Assembly (NCBI GenBank): GCA_041394705.1
Contig: JAWKHS010000012.1
Span: 124,001 to 188,000 of the forward strand
Length of the DNA: 64,000 bases
Direction: 5' to 3'
From: Vicinamibacterales bacterium
GTDB lineage: Bacteria; Acidobacteriota; Vicinamibacteria; Vicinamibacterales; UBA2999
Position 1 is the first letter of the stretch; the number at the start of each line of letters is the position of its first letter. Positions 26,124 to 34,786 of the stretch are shown one piece after another. The notes below the pieces were generated by a model that was not told where the DNA came from, made no database searches, and saw only the letters and a list, made by a program, of their open reading frames with translations. A program made the translations under genes and the position numbers.

Positions 26124-26807
26124 TCAGCCCCGTTTCTTGGCGGGCGCCCGCGGGGCCGGCGCCGGGCGGTACTCGATCATCACGTTGCTGATGGATGCCG
26201 CGGGGCGGCCGCTCGACGAGAACTGATCGGTGCCGTCGGGACGGACCACGGTGAGCCGCTCCCCGAGGATGCTCACCTCGGTCGCGTCCTCCGGCAGCGT
26301 GAACTGCAGGTACTCGCTGCCGATCGGGGCGACGGCCTTGACGCCGCTCGGGCCGGCGCCGCCGGTGACGCGGTCGAAGAGATCCCGCTCTGACCTGAAC
26401 TCGGAGTCCACGACGCCGCGGTCGACGAGCGTACCGTCCATCAGCAGCACGCCGATCGTGGCCGTGTAGTGCCGGTACGCCACCTTGCGGCGCACGAGGT
26501 CGGCCGAATAGGTGTGCCGGTTGTGCAGTTCGAAGGACAGCGTGGCCGTTCCGCGGTGCGGAGGCACCGTGACGAGGATGCCCTCGGCCGGATCGCGTCC
26601 GATCATCACGTCGCAGAACCGCCGCTTGGTCGTCACCCCGTCGCCCAGTTCCGACGGGCACACGTAGGTGGCGGGGACGCGTGTCAGCGCCGGCGGGGCC
26701 GGCGCCTTGCGGGCCGGGGCCGGCCGCCGGGCCGGAGTCTTCCGCGTCTGCGCGTCGGTCGGGTACACGGCCAGCACCACCGCGCAGGCGACCAGCAGAT
26801 GCCGCAT
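26124..26807 (-). CDS. Exported protein of unknown function
   Basis: A 227-residue protein with a signal peptide (residues 1-19, ending YPTDA) followed by a Pro/Ala/Arg-rich linker. The mature part has predicted beta structure. It contains YVCPSELGDG, RRFCDVMIGRDPAEG (two Cys that could pair) and a C-terminal VMIEYRPAP. I do not recognise a family. The layout, with an exported beta-rich domain after a low-complexity linker, suggests a periplasmic or outer-membrane-associated role. It converges on the decarboxylase gene with only 20 bases between the stops. Confidence 0.6.
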   Translation of the reverse strand: MRHLLVACAVVLAVYPTDAQTRKTPARRPAPARKAPAPPALTRVPATYVCPSELGDGVTTKRRFCDVMIGRDPAEGILVTVPPHRGTATLSFELHNRHTYSADLVRRKVAYRHYTATIGVLLMDGTLVDRGVVDSEFRSERDLFDRVTGGAGPSGVKAVAPIGSEYLQFTLPEDATEVSILGERLTVVRPDGTDQFSSSGRPAASISNVMIEYRPAPAPRAPAKKRG

Positions 26808-27035
26808 GCGTTCTCAGCTTAAGCGACTTCGCCTGTCGACGCCGACGGACCACCGCCCCCGACCGTCCTTGCCGCGGCATTCCGTTTGCTAACGGTCGAG
26901 CTGCCAGGCCTGCCCGGACCGTCCTCCCTCAGCGGTCGGCGCAGAGATCCCAGCCAATCGCCGCATGCCGGGTCCGTCCCGGAATGGCGGCGCTCCATTC
27001 GCTCGCATCGGGGCAACAGATTCTTGGAGGGCGAC

Positions 27036-29903
27036 ATGAAGACCGCACGAGTGGCCGCAGTTGCGGCCGTGGCCATGTTGACGGGCATCGCGGGGGCGTC
27101 CGCGCAGATGCAGACCGGGTCGATCCTGGTGCGCGTCACGGACGACCAGAACGCCGCGGTGCCGGGCGTCTCGGTGACGCTGACGAGCCCCGTGCTCGTC
27201 GCGGGCACGACGACCGGCACCACCGACAGCACCGGAACGAACCGCTTTCCGTCCCTGCAACCGGGCGTCTACGCCGTCCGGCTCGAGCTCCAGGGCTTCC
27301 GGACGGTGATCCGCGAGGGCGTCACCGTCCAGGTCGGCACCACGGTGCCCCTCGACTTCCAGCTCCAGCTCGCGACGGTCGCCGAGACCGTGACCGTCAC
27401 CGGCACTTCACCCGTCGTCGACACCACCAGCGCGAATACCAGCGTGAACCTGGGGGAGCAGCTCCTGCAAGGCACGCCCGGTGGCCGCGACATCTGGTCG
27501 CTCGTCGAATACAAGGTGCCCAGCCTGCTCATCACCCGGCCTGACGTGGGCGGCACGTCGGGCGGGCTGCAGGGCGTGTTCAATGCGCGCGGCACCACCA
27601 GCGCCCAGAACTCGAGCTACCTGAACGGCATCAACGTGGGCGATCCGGCGGCCATCGGCGCGGCCGGCTTCTACTACGACTTCGACGCCTTCGAGGACAT
27701 CCAGGTCTCCACCGGCGCGCACGACATCACCGTGCCGACCAGCGGCGTGTTCCTGAACATGGTCACCAAGAGCGGCGGCGAGGCCTGGAAGGGGCGCGCC
27801 ACCGTCGCATGGCTCGGCGACGCCACGCAGGGCCAGAACATCGACGACAACCTGCTCAAGTACGGCTTCCGCCCCACCACCAACGCCGTGGACTTCGTCT
27901 CCGACGTGAACCTGAGCGCCGGCGGGCCGGTGCTGGCGAAGAAGCTCCGCATGTTCGCGTCGTTCCGCGACTGGCGCGTGCACGTGAACGTGCCCGCGGC
28001 GTTCTCGTCGCTGGTCCTGGACAAGACGGACATCACGTCGGGCCTCGTCAACGCCAACTACCAGGTGTCGCAGAACAATCGGCTCACGGCCCTCTATTCC
28101 CGGCAGTACTACAAGAAGCCGCACCGCTTCCTGATCGCGTCGAACCTGGCGACGGAGGACTCCACCGTCAACGAGGACGACGTGTTCGACATCTACCAGC
28201 TGCTCTGGAACACCGTGGTGACGCAGCGCTTCTTCGTCGACGCGCGCGTGGGCCTCAACAAGATCTTCTTCCCGACCTACCAGAACACGAGCAGCCAGAC
28301 GCTGCTCGATTCGGCCACCAACATCCGCACCCGCAACTACAACGTCAACACGGAACGCTGGCGCGATCGGTACCAGGCCAACGCCACGGGCCAGTACTAC
28401 CTGGACGACTTCCTCGGCGCCCGGCACGAGTTCAAGTTCGGCTTCGACCACGCGCACGCGGTCGTGGAGAACCTGATTTCGCGCGTGGACGACGTGGAGC
28501 CCGTGTACAGCAGCGCGACCGGCCGCGCGCAGAACGTGACCCTGTTTGCGACGCCGTTCAACACCATGACGGCGGTGGACGTCACCGCCCTCTACGCGCA
28601 GGACAGCTTCTCGGTGAAGCGCCTGACCGTCACGGCCGGCGTGCGGTGGGAGCGCCTCGAAGGCTACCTGCCCGAACAGGGCAGCACGGCCAGCGCGTTC
28701 TTCCCGAACCTGCAGCGCTCGTTCCCCGCGCAGCGCGACGTCGTGAACTGGAAGACGGTCGGGCCACGCCTGAGCGCCGCCTACGACCTGATGGGCGACG
28801 GGCGCACCGCGCTGAAGGCCGCCGTCGGCCGCTACTACTACGTCATCGCCGCGGGCGGCGGCATCCTCGACGGCGTGAACCCCAACGCCAACTACTCGGA
28901 GACCTACAGCTGGAACGACGCCAACGGCGACCTCGTCTTCCAGCCCGGCGAGCAGACGGGCACCCCCGTCATCTCGCGCGTCGACACGTCCACGATCTCG
29001 GTGGATCCGGACTACCGCCGCCCGTACACGGACGAGTTCACGGCGGGGGTGGACCACGAGCTCATTCCGGCGCTTCGCCTGAGCGCGGTCTTCACCCACC
29101 GCGTCGAACGCGATCCGCAGGCCACGTCGAATCCCGCGAACCCGTACGACACGTTCCTCACGACGCGCGTCGACTCGGGCCGCGACGGCGTCGTCGGGAC
29201 GGCCGACGACGGCACGTTCCAGTTCTACGACCGCAAGTCCACGGCCGTGAACCAGACCTACTTCACCAATGACCGGAGCTACCGTCAGACCTACAACGGC
29301 CTCGAGCTCACGGCCACCAAGCGGATGTCGAACCGCTGGCAGATGCTGGCGGGCTACACCTACGCCAGGAGCCGGGTGAAGGGGCTCAGCGTCAACACCA
29401 ATCCGAATTCGCTCATCAACGTCGAGGGTCCGCTCGCCGGGCAGAACACGGGCTTCAACGGCCAGATCGGCGATCGGCCGCACCAGTTCAAGCTGACGGG
29501 GACCTACGTGCTGCCGTTCTACGACATCGGCGTGGCCGGCAACCTGAACTCGCAGAGCGGCATTCCGATCACGCGCCAGGTGGTCGTGGCGCAGACCGTC
29601 GGCGGCAACAGCACCGTGAACGTCGAGCCGCTGGGCTCCTACCGCCTGCCCCGGCGCACGGTGGGCGACCTCCGGGTGTTCAAGACGCAGCAGTTCGGCT
29701 CCCGGTCGCTCGAGGTCTCGGTGGACTTCAACAACGTCACCAACGTGAACACCTACTGGGACGCCCGGACGCTCAGCGGCACCATCAACCTGCGCCAGAA
29801 CGGCGACCCGACCGGCCAGATCAACACGGTGCCGCAGTTCGGCTCGCCGTCCCAGGTCTACGGGCCGCGGAACATCCGGTTCAACGTCGCGTTCCGCTTC
29901 TGA
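27036..29903 (+). CDS. TonB-dependent receptor with carboxypeptidase-regulatory-like domain (Oar-like)
   Basis: An intact 955-residue outer-membrane receptor. Residues 1-24 are a signal peptide (ending ASAQ). Residues about 27-110 form a carboxypeptidase-regulatory-like beta sandwich (VTDDQNAAVPGVSVTLTSP, FPSLQPGVYAVRLELQGF). A plug domain contains VFNARGTTSAQNSSYLNGI, then a 22-strand barrel follows, ending FNVAFRF with the terminal Phe. The start is the ATG at 27036, which has a GGAGG ribosome site six bases upstream; the open frame upstream to 26886 has no signal peptide. Such receptors usually import polymers, peptides or metal chelates with TonB energy. A terminator follows directly, so it is probably monocistronic. 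It is distinct from the damaged pair at 13.6-19.6 kb. Confidence 0.88.
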   Translation: MKTARVAAVAAVAMLTGIAGASAQMQTGSILVRVTDDQNAAVPGVSVTLTSPVLVAGTTTGTTDSTGTNRFPSLQPGVYAVRLELQGFRTVIREGVTVQVGTTVPLDFQLQLATVAETVTVTGTSPVVDTTSANTSVNLGEQLLQGTPGGRDIWSLVEYKVPSLLITRPDVGGTSGGLQGVFNARGTTSAQNSSYLNGINVGDPAAIGAAGFYYDFDAFEDIQVSTGAHDITVPTSGVFLNMVTKSGGEAWKGRATVAWLGDATQGQNIDDNLLKYGFRPTTNAVDFVSDVNLSAGGPVLAKKLRMFASFRDWRVHVNVPAAFSSLVLDKTDITSGLVNANYQVSQNNRLTALYSRQYYKKPHRFLIASNLATEDSTVNEDDVFDIYQLLWNTVVTQRFFVDARVGLNKIFFPTYQNTSSQTLLDSATNIRTRNYNVNTERWRDRYQANATGQYYLDDFLGARHEFKFGFDHAHAVVENLISRVDDVEPVYSSATGRAQNVTLFATPFNTMTAVDVTALYAQDSFSVKRLTVTAGVRWERLEGYLPEQGSTASAFFPNLQRSFPAQRDVVNWKTVGPRLSAAYDLMGDGRTALKAAVGRYYYVIAAGGGILDGVNPNANYSETYSWNDANGDLVFQPGEQTGTPVISRVDTSTISVDPDYRRPYTDEFTAGVDHELIPALRLSAVFTHRVERDPQATSNPANPYDTFLTTRVDSGRDGVVGTADDGTFQFYDRKSTAVNQTYFTNDRSYRQTYNGLELTATKRMSNRWQMLAGYTYARSRVKGLSVNTNPNSLINVEGPLAGQNTGFNGQIGDRPHQFKLTGTYVLPFYDIGVAGNLNSQSGIPITRQVVVAQTVGGNSTVNVEPLGSYRLPRRTVGDLRVFKTQQFGSRSLEVSVDFNNVTNVNTYWDARTLSGTINLRQNGDPTGQINTVPQFGSPSQVYGPRNIRFNVAFRF

Positions 29904-29910
29904 CGCTCCT

Positions 29911-29941
29911 CGGGGAGGCGGGCCGCCCCGCCTCCCCGTTT
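29911..29941 (+). terminator. Rho-independent terminator after the receptor gene
   Basis: A perfect 12-base inverted repeat (CGGGGAGGCGGG / CCCGCCTCCCCG, loop CCGC) begins 7 bases after the receptor stop and is followed by a short T-containing stretch. Confidence 0.8.
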
Positions 29942-30052
29942 CGATTTCGTGATCGACGGGCTGTCCAGGGAAGTCTGGCAACCGGACGTACCGGAATCCA
30001 CACGATCCGTGTAGTCTGATGCCACCGGCCCGTACCCGGGCCGGCCGAAGTC

Positions 30053-31831
30053 ATGGACTCGACCCGCATCTCCATCGCGCAGCTTCTGGCGCTGGATGTG
30101 CCCCTCGTCTGGCAGGACGCCGTCGCGGTGGCACAGGAAGTGGCGATGCTGAGCGAGGTGACGGCCGCCATGAACCCGCAGGCGGCCCTCGTCACGCCGG
30201 AGACGTGCTTCCTGACCAGGACCGGGGAGATCGAGCTCCCGGAGTCCACCGAACACGAATCGCCCGACGCCGTGTCCGACGTGCTCCGGCTGCTGCTGGC
30301 CGGCCGCGAGGCCCCGGAGGCCCTGGAAGAACTGGCGTTCGGGCACCACGGCCGGGACATGTCGGCCGAGCTGGCGGTCTTCCCGATCGGGAACCGTCGG
30401 GCCGTCATCGCCAAGCTGGCCACGCGCGCCCTGGCGCGGCTGCAGGAGCCTTCGGCGACACCGCCGGCCCCCTCCGCGGCGCCGTCCGCGGTCCGTCCGG
30501 AGCCCCCGCCCCTCCCGACCGGGCCGCACCTGGTCGTGCCAGCGCCCGACGCCGCCGTGAACGAGCCGCGTGAATGGGGTCGCCCGGTGCTGGTGCCGCC
30601 GCCGCCGCGGACGGAGGCCGGACCTCCTCGACCGGACGCCGCGGCCGCGCAGCCGCACACCGTCCCGCCCCCAGCCGAGCCCGTCGCGATTCCCCCGCCG
30701 TTCCGGGCCATGCCGCCGTTCAGGGCGACTCCGTCGGCCGCCAGCGCCGCTCTCGCGGGCGATGCACCCGAGGTCACCCGGCCCAGTCCGTACCCCGCGT
30801 CACCGGAGGCCGAGCCAGGCCGGCCCGTGCCGGGATCGGCCGCCTCCCAGGTGGCGACCGACCGCGAGGTCCGGCGCCTGCGGCAGCGGCAGGCGGAACG
30901 CGCGCGCGATGCCCGTGGATGGTCGGCACGAATGAGGGCGCTGGTCGGCCCGCTCGGCCGGTGGTTGACCTGGCGGCCATCGGTGCCCGACCCGCGCCTG
31001 ATTGGTGCCGCGGTCGTCGTGACCGCCGCGGTGGTGACGATCCTCATGCGCGGGGGCCCCGCTCGGCCGGGTCCCGCGCCGGCTGATCCGGACGAGCCGA
31101 CGGCTGCCGTGCCCGCCTCTCCCGCGCCGTCCGTCCCCGAGTCGGCTGAAGGGACCGCGCCGCCGGTCACGGCGGCTGGAGTGCCTGCACTCTCGGCGGC
31201 CACGGCGCGGGCGGCGGCCGCGACGGCCACTGCCGCGGCCGCCGGCAGCGCCCCGCCGCTCCCGGCCCGTCGCGGGGGCTCCCGGCCCGAACGCGCCGCC
31301 GCCGGCGGTCTGACGCCAGTGGCGACGCCCGAGGCGCCGGGCGCAACGGCCCCGAACGACGCGCCCGGCGCGTCCGCGGAGGCGCCGCCGGAGGCGGAAT
31401 CACGCGCGGACTCCCTCGCTCGCCCCACCGCGCCGTCGGCACGGCCGGCCGGGACGGCGCCCGCTCGCGGCCGGCCGGATGGCGGCGCCCGTCCGGGCGC
31501 CGAACTCGGGAGCTCCCCAGGCGGCGACGGCCCGCTCTACTCCGCCGACGACCGCGACGTGGTGCCGCCGGTGATGCGGCGGCAGCAGCTGCCGTCGGCC
31601 CTGCTCGACCCCGCCATGGTCCCGCCGGAGGATTGGCCCATCCTCGAGCTGCTGATCGACCAACGGGGCACGGTCGAGCAGGTACGCCTCCACGCCCGGC
31701 AGCCGGCGCCCGGACAGACCCTGTACCGCCATCGGATGCTGTTGGCGGCCGCCAAGGCGTGGCAGTTCGAACCCGCGCTCAGGAACGGGGCGCCCGTGCG
31801 CTACGTGATGCGGGTCCCGCTCGAGCCGTGA
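30053..31831 (+). CDS. TonB-like protein with a large cytoplasmic N-terminal region
   Basis: A 592-residue protein with three parts. Residues 1-130 are a folded domain, with LVTPETCFLTRTGEIELPE and SPDAVSDVLRLLLAGREAPE. Residues about 131-300 are a Pro/Ala-rich linker ending in a charged helix. One membrane helix lies at about 316-332, then an Ala/Pro-rich linker, and a C-terminal domain at about 500-592 (VLELLIDQRGTVEQVRLH-like, AAAKAWQFEPALRNGAPVRY) that matches TonB C-terminal domains. A normal TonB has its anchor at the N terminus; here about 310 residues stay in the cytoplasm. The first domain faintly recalls the C-lobe of a protein kinase without catalytic residues; this is speculation. 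The stop overlaps the next start (GTGA). Confidence 0.6.
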   Translation: MDSTRISIAQLLALDVPLVWQDAVAVAQEVAMLSEVTAAMNPQAALVTPETCFLTRTGEIELPESTEHESPDAVSDVLRLLLAGREAPEALEELAFGHHGRDMSAELAVFPIGNRRAVIAKLATRALARLQEPSATPPAPSAAPSAVRPEPPPLPTGPHLVVPAPDAAVNEPREWGRPVLVPPPPRTEAGPPRPDAAAAQPHTVPPPAEPVAIPPPFRAMPPFRATPSAASAALAGDAPEVTRPSPYPASPEAEPGRPVPGSAASQVATDREVRRLRQRQAERARDARGWSARMRALVGPLGRWLTWRPSVPDPRLIGAAVVVTAAVVTILMRGGPARPGPAPADPDEPTAAVPASPAPSVPESAEGTAPPVTAAGVPALSAATARAAAATATAAAAGSAPPLPARRGGSRPERAAAGGLTPVATPEAPGATAPNDAPGASAEAPPEAESRADSLARPTAPSARPAGTAPARGRPDGGARPGAELGSSPGGDGPLYSADDRDVVPPVMRRQQLPSALLDPAMVPPEDWPILELLIDQRGTVEQVRLHARQPAPGQTLYRHRMLLAAAKAWQFEPALRNGAPVRYVMRVPLEP

Positions 31832-32244
31832 CGCCGGCCCGGCGCCCGCATTTCCTGAGCCCGGCCGTCGCCGCCCGCGCTGGAGCGGTCGCCCTCGTGG
31901 TCGGGCCGCAGCGTCGCCTGCTGGCCGAGGCGGCGACCCTTGCCGGCGACAGCGAGTCACGGCGTCGCGGGCTGCTCGGGCGGGACACCCTGGGCCCGGC
32001 CGAAGCCCTGATCGTCGCCCCGACGCAGGCCGTCCACACCTTCGGAATGCGCTTCCCGATCGACCTCGTCTTCGTCGATCGGCAGGGCCGGGTGCTCTCG
32101 GTCGCCCGGGACGTGCCGCCGCGCCGCGTGCGGGGCGCCTGGGGAGCGTTCGCGGCCATCGAGCTCCCGGCCGGACGGTGCGATGTGGTGGGGATTTCGC
32201 CGGGCGATGTGGTGACGGCCGTGCTGGAATTCGGCCGCGCCTGA
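31828..32244 (+). CDS. DUF192 family protein
   Basis: A 138-residue protein. From about residue 45 it matches DUF192: SRRRGLLGRDTLGPAEALI, VHTFGMRFPIDLVFVDRQGRVL and GAFAAIELPAGRC. DUF192 proteins are small beta-rich domains of unknown function, often exported or near pilus and archaeal surface genes. The GTG start at 31828 overlaps the TGA of the TonB-like gene, so the two are translated together. It lies 281 bases before the pilin genes. That gap shows no convincing promoter, though a GATAAT occurs at 32351-32356. The role is not known. Confidence 0.75.
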   Translation: MTPARRPHFLSPAVAARAGAVALVVGPQRRLLAEAATLAGDSESRRRGLLGRDTLGPAEALIVAPTQAVHTFGMRFPIDLVFVDRQGRVLSVARDVPPRRVRGAWGAFAAIELPAGRCDVVGISPGDVVTAVLEFGRA

Positions 32245-32525
32245 GCTCGTCTGCCGCCCGCGGATGTCTGCCTCGGGCCGACCTTTGTTCCGGCGCCGCC
32301 GCGCGTCATCGTCCAGTGTGCGGAAACGTGTAGGCTTGCCGCTGGACGGAGTGATAATGCCCAGAACGTCGGCGTCACCCCCCGGACGCGAGGACCTCAG
32401 GTGAAGCTACGGGTCGGGTCGAGTCGGCGTCAGTGCAATCCGTGTACAGCATGTCCTCCGCCGCGCAGATCGGGGCGCAGCGGAGTCGCTCTCCCTGGGC
32501 TCCTACCCGATCCTGGAGTTACGTC

Positions 32526-32705
32526 ATGACCCATCTGCTGCGTCGCCTGGTTCGCGAGGAAGCTGGCCAGGACATCATCGAGTACGCGCTCGTCGCCGCG
32601 GGCATCGCGGTGTTGATGGTGCCCACGATTCCGGCGATTGGCCAGACTCTGTTCACGCTCTGGGGCGCGATTCAGACGAAGGTCAATGCGATTCCGGTCC
32701 CGTAG
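32526..32705 (+). CDS. flp: Flp-type pilin (major)
   Basis: A 59-residue Flp/Fap prepilin, the subunit of the Tad pilus. The short charged leader MTHLLRRLVREEAG is followed by the Flp processing site Gly14 / QDIIEY, with the invariant Glu at +5 and Tyr at +6. A hydrophobic helix and a short tail follow. The start is the ATG at 32526 behind a GGAG at 32513-32516. It would be cut and methylated by the CpaA-type peptidase encoded just downstream. The mature length of 45 residues is typical of Flp pilins. It is the first gene of the pilus locus, and is probably the most highly expressed. Confidence 0.88.
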   Translation: MTHLLRRLVREEAGQDIIEYALVAAGIAVLMVPTIPAIGQTLFTLWGAIQTKVNAIPVP

Positions 32706-32729
32706 GCCGGGCCCCTCGGATTGGCGCAC

Positions 32730-32966
32730 ATGCGGCCGGGCGACATCATCTGGGTAGGCCGTTGCCTGGCCGCCGCACTTCGCCGGCTGGCTCACGACGA
32801 GCGTGGGCAGGACCTCGTCGAGTACGCCCTGCTGACGGCGGGCATCGGCCTGGCCGGCATCGCGACGTGGCCGACCATCGCCCAGACGATCGGCACCGTA
32901 TACAGCGCGCTCGATACCCGTACGCAAGCGCTTTGGGCTCCTTGCGATCCCGGCGGCTGCCCGTGA
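32730..32966 (+). CDS. Second Flp-type pilin with a Cys-bearing tail
   Basis: A 78-residue prepilin-like protein. A longer leader than the first pilin (Gly26 is the processing residue) precedes the same QDLVEYALL motif with Glu at +5 and Tyr at +6. A hydrophobic helix and a tail ending CDPGGCP follow, giving a possible disulfide loop that the first pilin lacks. A TTG at 32721 is an alternative start. It is probably a minor or tip pilin, or a variant major subunit. Its stop overlaps the GTG of the prepilin peptidase gene (GTGA), so the two are coupled. Confidence 0.8.
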   Translation: MRPGDIIWVGRCLAAALRRLAHDERGQDLVEYALLTAGIGLAGIATWPTIAQTIGTVYSALDTRTQALWAPCDPGGCP

Positions 32967-33472
32967 CCGCGTTCGAGGTGGGGGCGGTGATGGTGGCCGC
33001 CGGGGCGTGTGCCACCGATCTGGCGCGTGCCCGTGTTCCCAACACCCTCACCGTGCTGGGGATCGTCGTCGGCGTCGTCGCGCACGCCGTCCTCCCTGGC
33101 GGCCGCGGCGCGGTCGCGAGTCTCGTGGGTGGGCTGGCGGGCCTTGGGGTGTTCTTCCCGTTTTTTGCGCTTGGGGGAATGGGGGGCGGCGACGTGAAGC
33201 TCATGGCCGCCCTGGGCGCGTGGGTGGGGGCGCCCGCCATCCTGTTCGTGGCGCTGTACACGGCGCTTGCCGGAGGCGTACTGGCAGTGGGCGTGGCCCT
33301 GGCCCACAACTACCTGGGCGAGGCGCTCCGCAACCTGCGGGCGCTGGCGCGGCACTGGGCGATCGTCGGCATTCGTCCGGAGCCGTCGTTGACGCTCGAA
33401 CGCGGGCGGGGACCGCGGCTCCCGTACGCCGTGGCCATTTTCGCGGGACTGATAGTGACGTTATGGCGGTGA
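32963..33472 (+). CDS. cpaA: Type IV/Flp prepilin peptidase (CpaA/TadV-like, A24 family)
   Basis: A 169-residue membrane aspartic protease that cleaves and can methylate Flp prepilins. The two catalytic Asp are Asp19 (CATDLARARVPN) and Asp77 in the GxGD motif (GMGGGDVKLM). About five to six hydrophobic segments and no N-terminal Cys domain make it a short TadV/CpaA form, as usual in Tad loci. The GTG start overlaps the stop of the second pilin gene. The C terminus overlaps the TadE gene. Confidence 0.88.
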   Translation: MTAFEVGAVMVAAGACATDLARARVPNTLTVLGIVVGVVAHAVLPGGRGAVASLVGGLAGLGVFFPFFALGGMGGGDVKLMAALGAWVGAPAILFVALYTALAGGVLAVGVALAHNYLGEALRNLRALARHWAIVGIRPEPSLTLERGRGPRLPYAVAIFAGLIVTLWR

Positions 33473-33897
33473 TGACGAGACGACGGCGCGGGGAACGAGG
33501 CGCGGAACTGGTGGAGATGGCGCTTGCGCTCCCGCTGTTGCTCCTCGTGGTGTTGAGCATCGTCGACTTCGCGTTCATGTTCCAGCAGTACCTCGTCCTC
33601 ACCAACGCCGCGATGGAAGGCGCGCGAGTGGCCGTGCTGCCGGGCTACGCGCCGAATGACGCCGTGCAGCGCGCCCAGGCGTATGCGACCGCCGGGGGCG
33701 TGCCCTCGCCCGTGAACGCCGTGGCGAACGCCGTGCCCCTGCCCGCGCCCACGGGCTCATGGCCGGGCATGCAGGTCACGGTCACGCACGAATATCAGTT
33801 CCAGTTCCTTGGCCCGATGGCCAGTTGGTTCAACAGCTCGCTCGGTTCCGTCACGCTCACGGCCAGGTCCACCGTGCGGCGGCAGATGGGCTCCTAG
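33463..33897 (+). CDS. tadE: TadE-like pseudopilin
   Basis: A 144-residue protein. The N terminus RRRRGERGAELVEMALALPL carries the TadE signature: a Gly-x4-Glu type processing site followed by one transmembrane helix, then VDFAFMFQQYLVLTNAAMEGARVAV. The remainder is a small periplasmic domain. TadE and TadF pseudopilins are processed by the same peptidase as Flp and are needed for pilus assembly. The gene overlaps the peptidase gene by 10 bases, and CpaB follows 22 bases later. Confidence 0.85.
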   Translation: MAVMTRRRRGERGAELVEMALALPLLLLVVLSIVDFAFMFQQYLVLTNAAMEGARVAVLPGYAPNDAVQRAQAYATAGGVPSPVNAVANAVPLPAPTGSWPGMQVTVTHEYQFQFLGPMASWFNSSLGSVTLTARSTVRRQMGS

Positions 33898-33919
33898 CCC
33901 GCAACGAGGCTCCCGAAAG

Positions 33920-34786
33920 ATGTCCCGCAGTACGCGAACGCTCGTCGTGTTCTCCCTGTCGCTGGTGGTCGCCGCGATTTTCAGCGGCCTCGTCTACAAG
34001 GCGGGGCAGCAGATGCCGGCCTCGCCGGACGTGGCCACCTACTCGGTGGCGGTGGCGGCGCGCGCGCTGCCGGTCGGCACCCGGCTGACGGCGGCCGACG
34101 TGAAGCTGGTCCAGTGGCCGTCCGAGACGCCGATTGCCGGGGCCGTGACCTCGGTGGAGGCCGCCGTGAACCGGGGCCTCGTCGCGTCGGTCGTGGAGAA
34201 CGAGCCACTGACCGGGACGAAGCTCGCCAGCGCCGAGGCCGGCGCCGGCCTCCCGCCGATGATCGCGGCGGGCATGCGCGCCATCTCCGTGAAGGTGGAC
34301 GACGTGGTGGGCGTCGCCGGCTTCGCCCTGCCCGGCGCGCACGTCGATGTCGTCGTGACGATTGCCGAGCGCGAGCAGTCGCTCGCCCGCGTCGTCGTGA
34401 GCAACGTCGAAGTGCTGGCGTCCGGGACGCGAGCCGAGCAACAGGCGCAGGCCTCGAACGCGAACGCGCGCCAGAGCGCCGATTCCGTCGTGACGCTGCT
34501 GGTCTCGCCGGGCGACGCGGAGCGGATCGCGCTCGCGGCCTCGGTCGGTCGGATCACGCTCACCCTGCGCCACCCGATGGACGCGTCCACGACCGATACG
34601 ACGGGCACGCGCGTCGCCTCCCTCCTCGGCGCGCCCGAGCCGAAGCCGGAACCGGCGCCGCGGCCGGCGCCCGCGCGGGTCGTCCGGGCGGCGCCCGCGC
34701 CGGTCGAGCCGCCGCCCCCGCCGCCAGCTCCCTATACCGTCGAGACCATCCGCGCGGCCAAGCGCACGGCGGAGGTGGTCAAGTGA
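33920..34786 (+). CDS. cpaB: Flp pilus assembly protein CpaB/RcpC
   Basis: A 288-residue periplasmic protein anchored by one N-terminal helix (VVFSLSLVVAAIFSGLVY). A SAF domain follows (AARALPVGTRLTAADVKLVQWP, ENEPLTGTKL). The RcpC/CpaB central block AISVKVDDVVGVAGFALPGAHVDVV is clear. The C-terminal part is a Pro/Ala-rich tail that could reach across the periplasm or bind peptidoglycan. CpaB/RcpC helps stabilise or gate the secretin. The stop overlaps the GTG start of the secretin gene. Confidence 0.88.
   Translation: MSRSTRTLVVFSLSLVVAAIFSGLVYKAGQQMPASPDVATYSVAVAARALPVGTRLTAADVKLVQWPSETPIAGAVTSVEAAVNRGLVASVVENEPLTGTKLASAEAGAGLPPMIAAGMRAISVKVDDVVGVAGFALPGAHVDVVVTIAEREQSLARVVVSNVEVLASGTRAEQQAQASNANARQSADSVVTLLVSPGDAERIALAASVGRITLTLRHPMDASTTDTTGTRVASLLGAPEPKPEPAPRPAPARVVRAAPAPVEPPPPPPAPYTVETIRAAKRTAEVVK

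Noticed and set aside
32245..32525. Promoter for the pilus operon in the 281-base gap after the DUF192 gene
   Set aside because: A GATAAT exists at 32351-32356, but no -35 fits at 16-18 bases; I cannot support a call.
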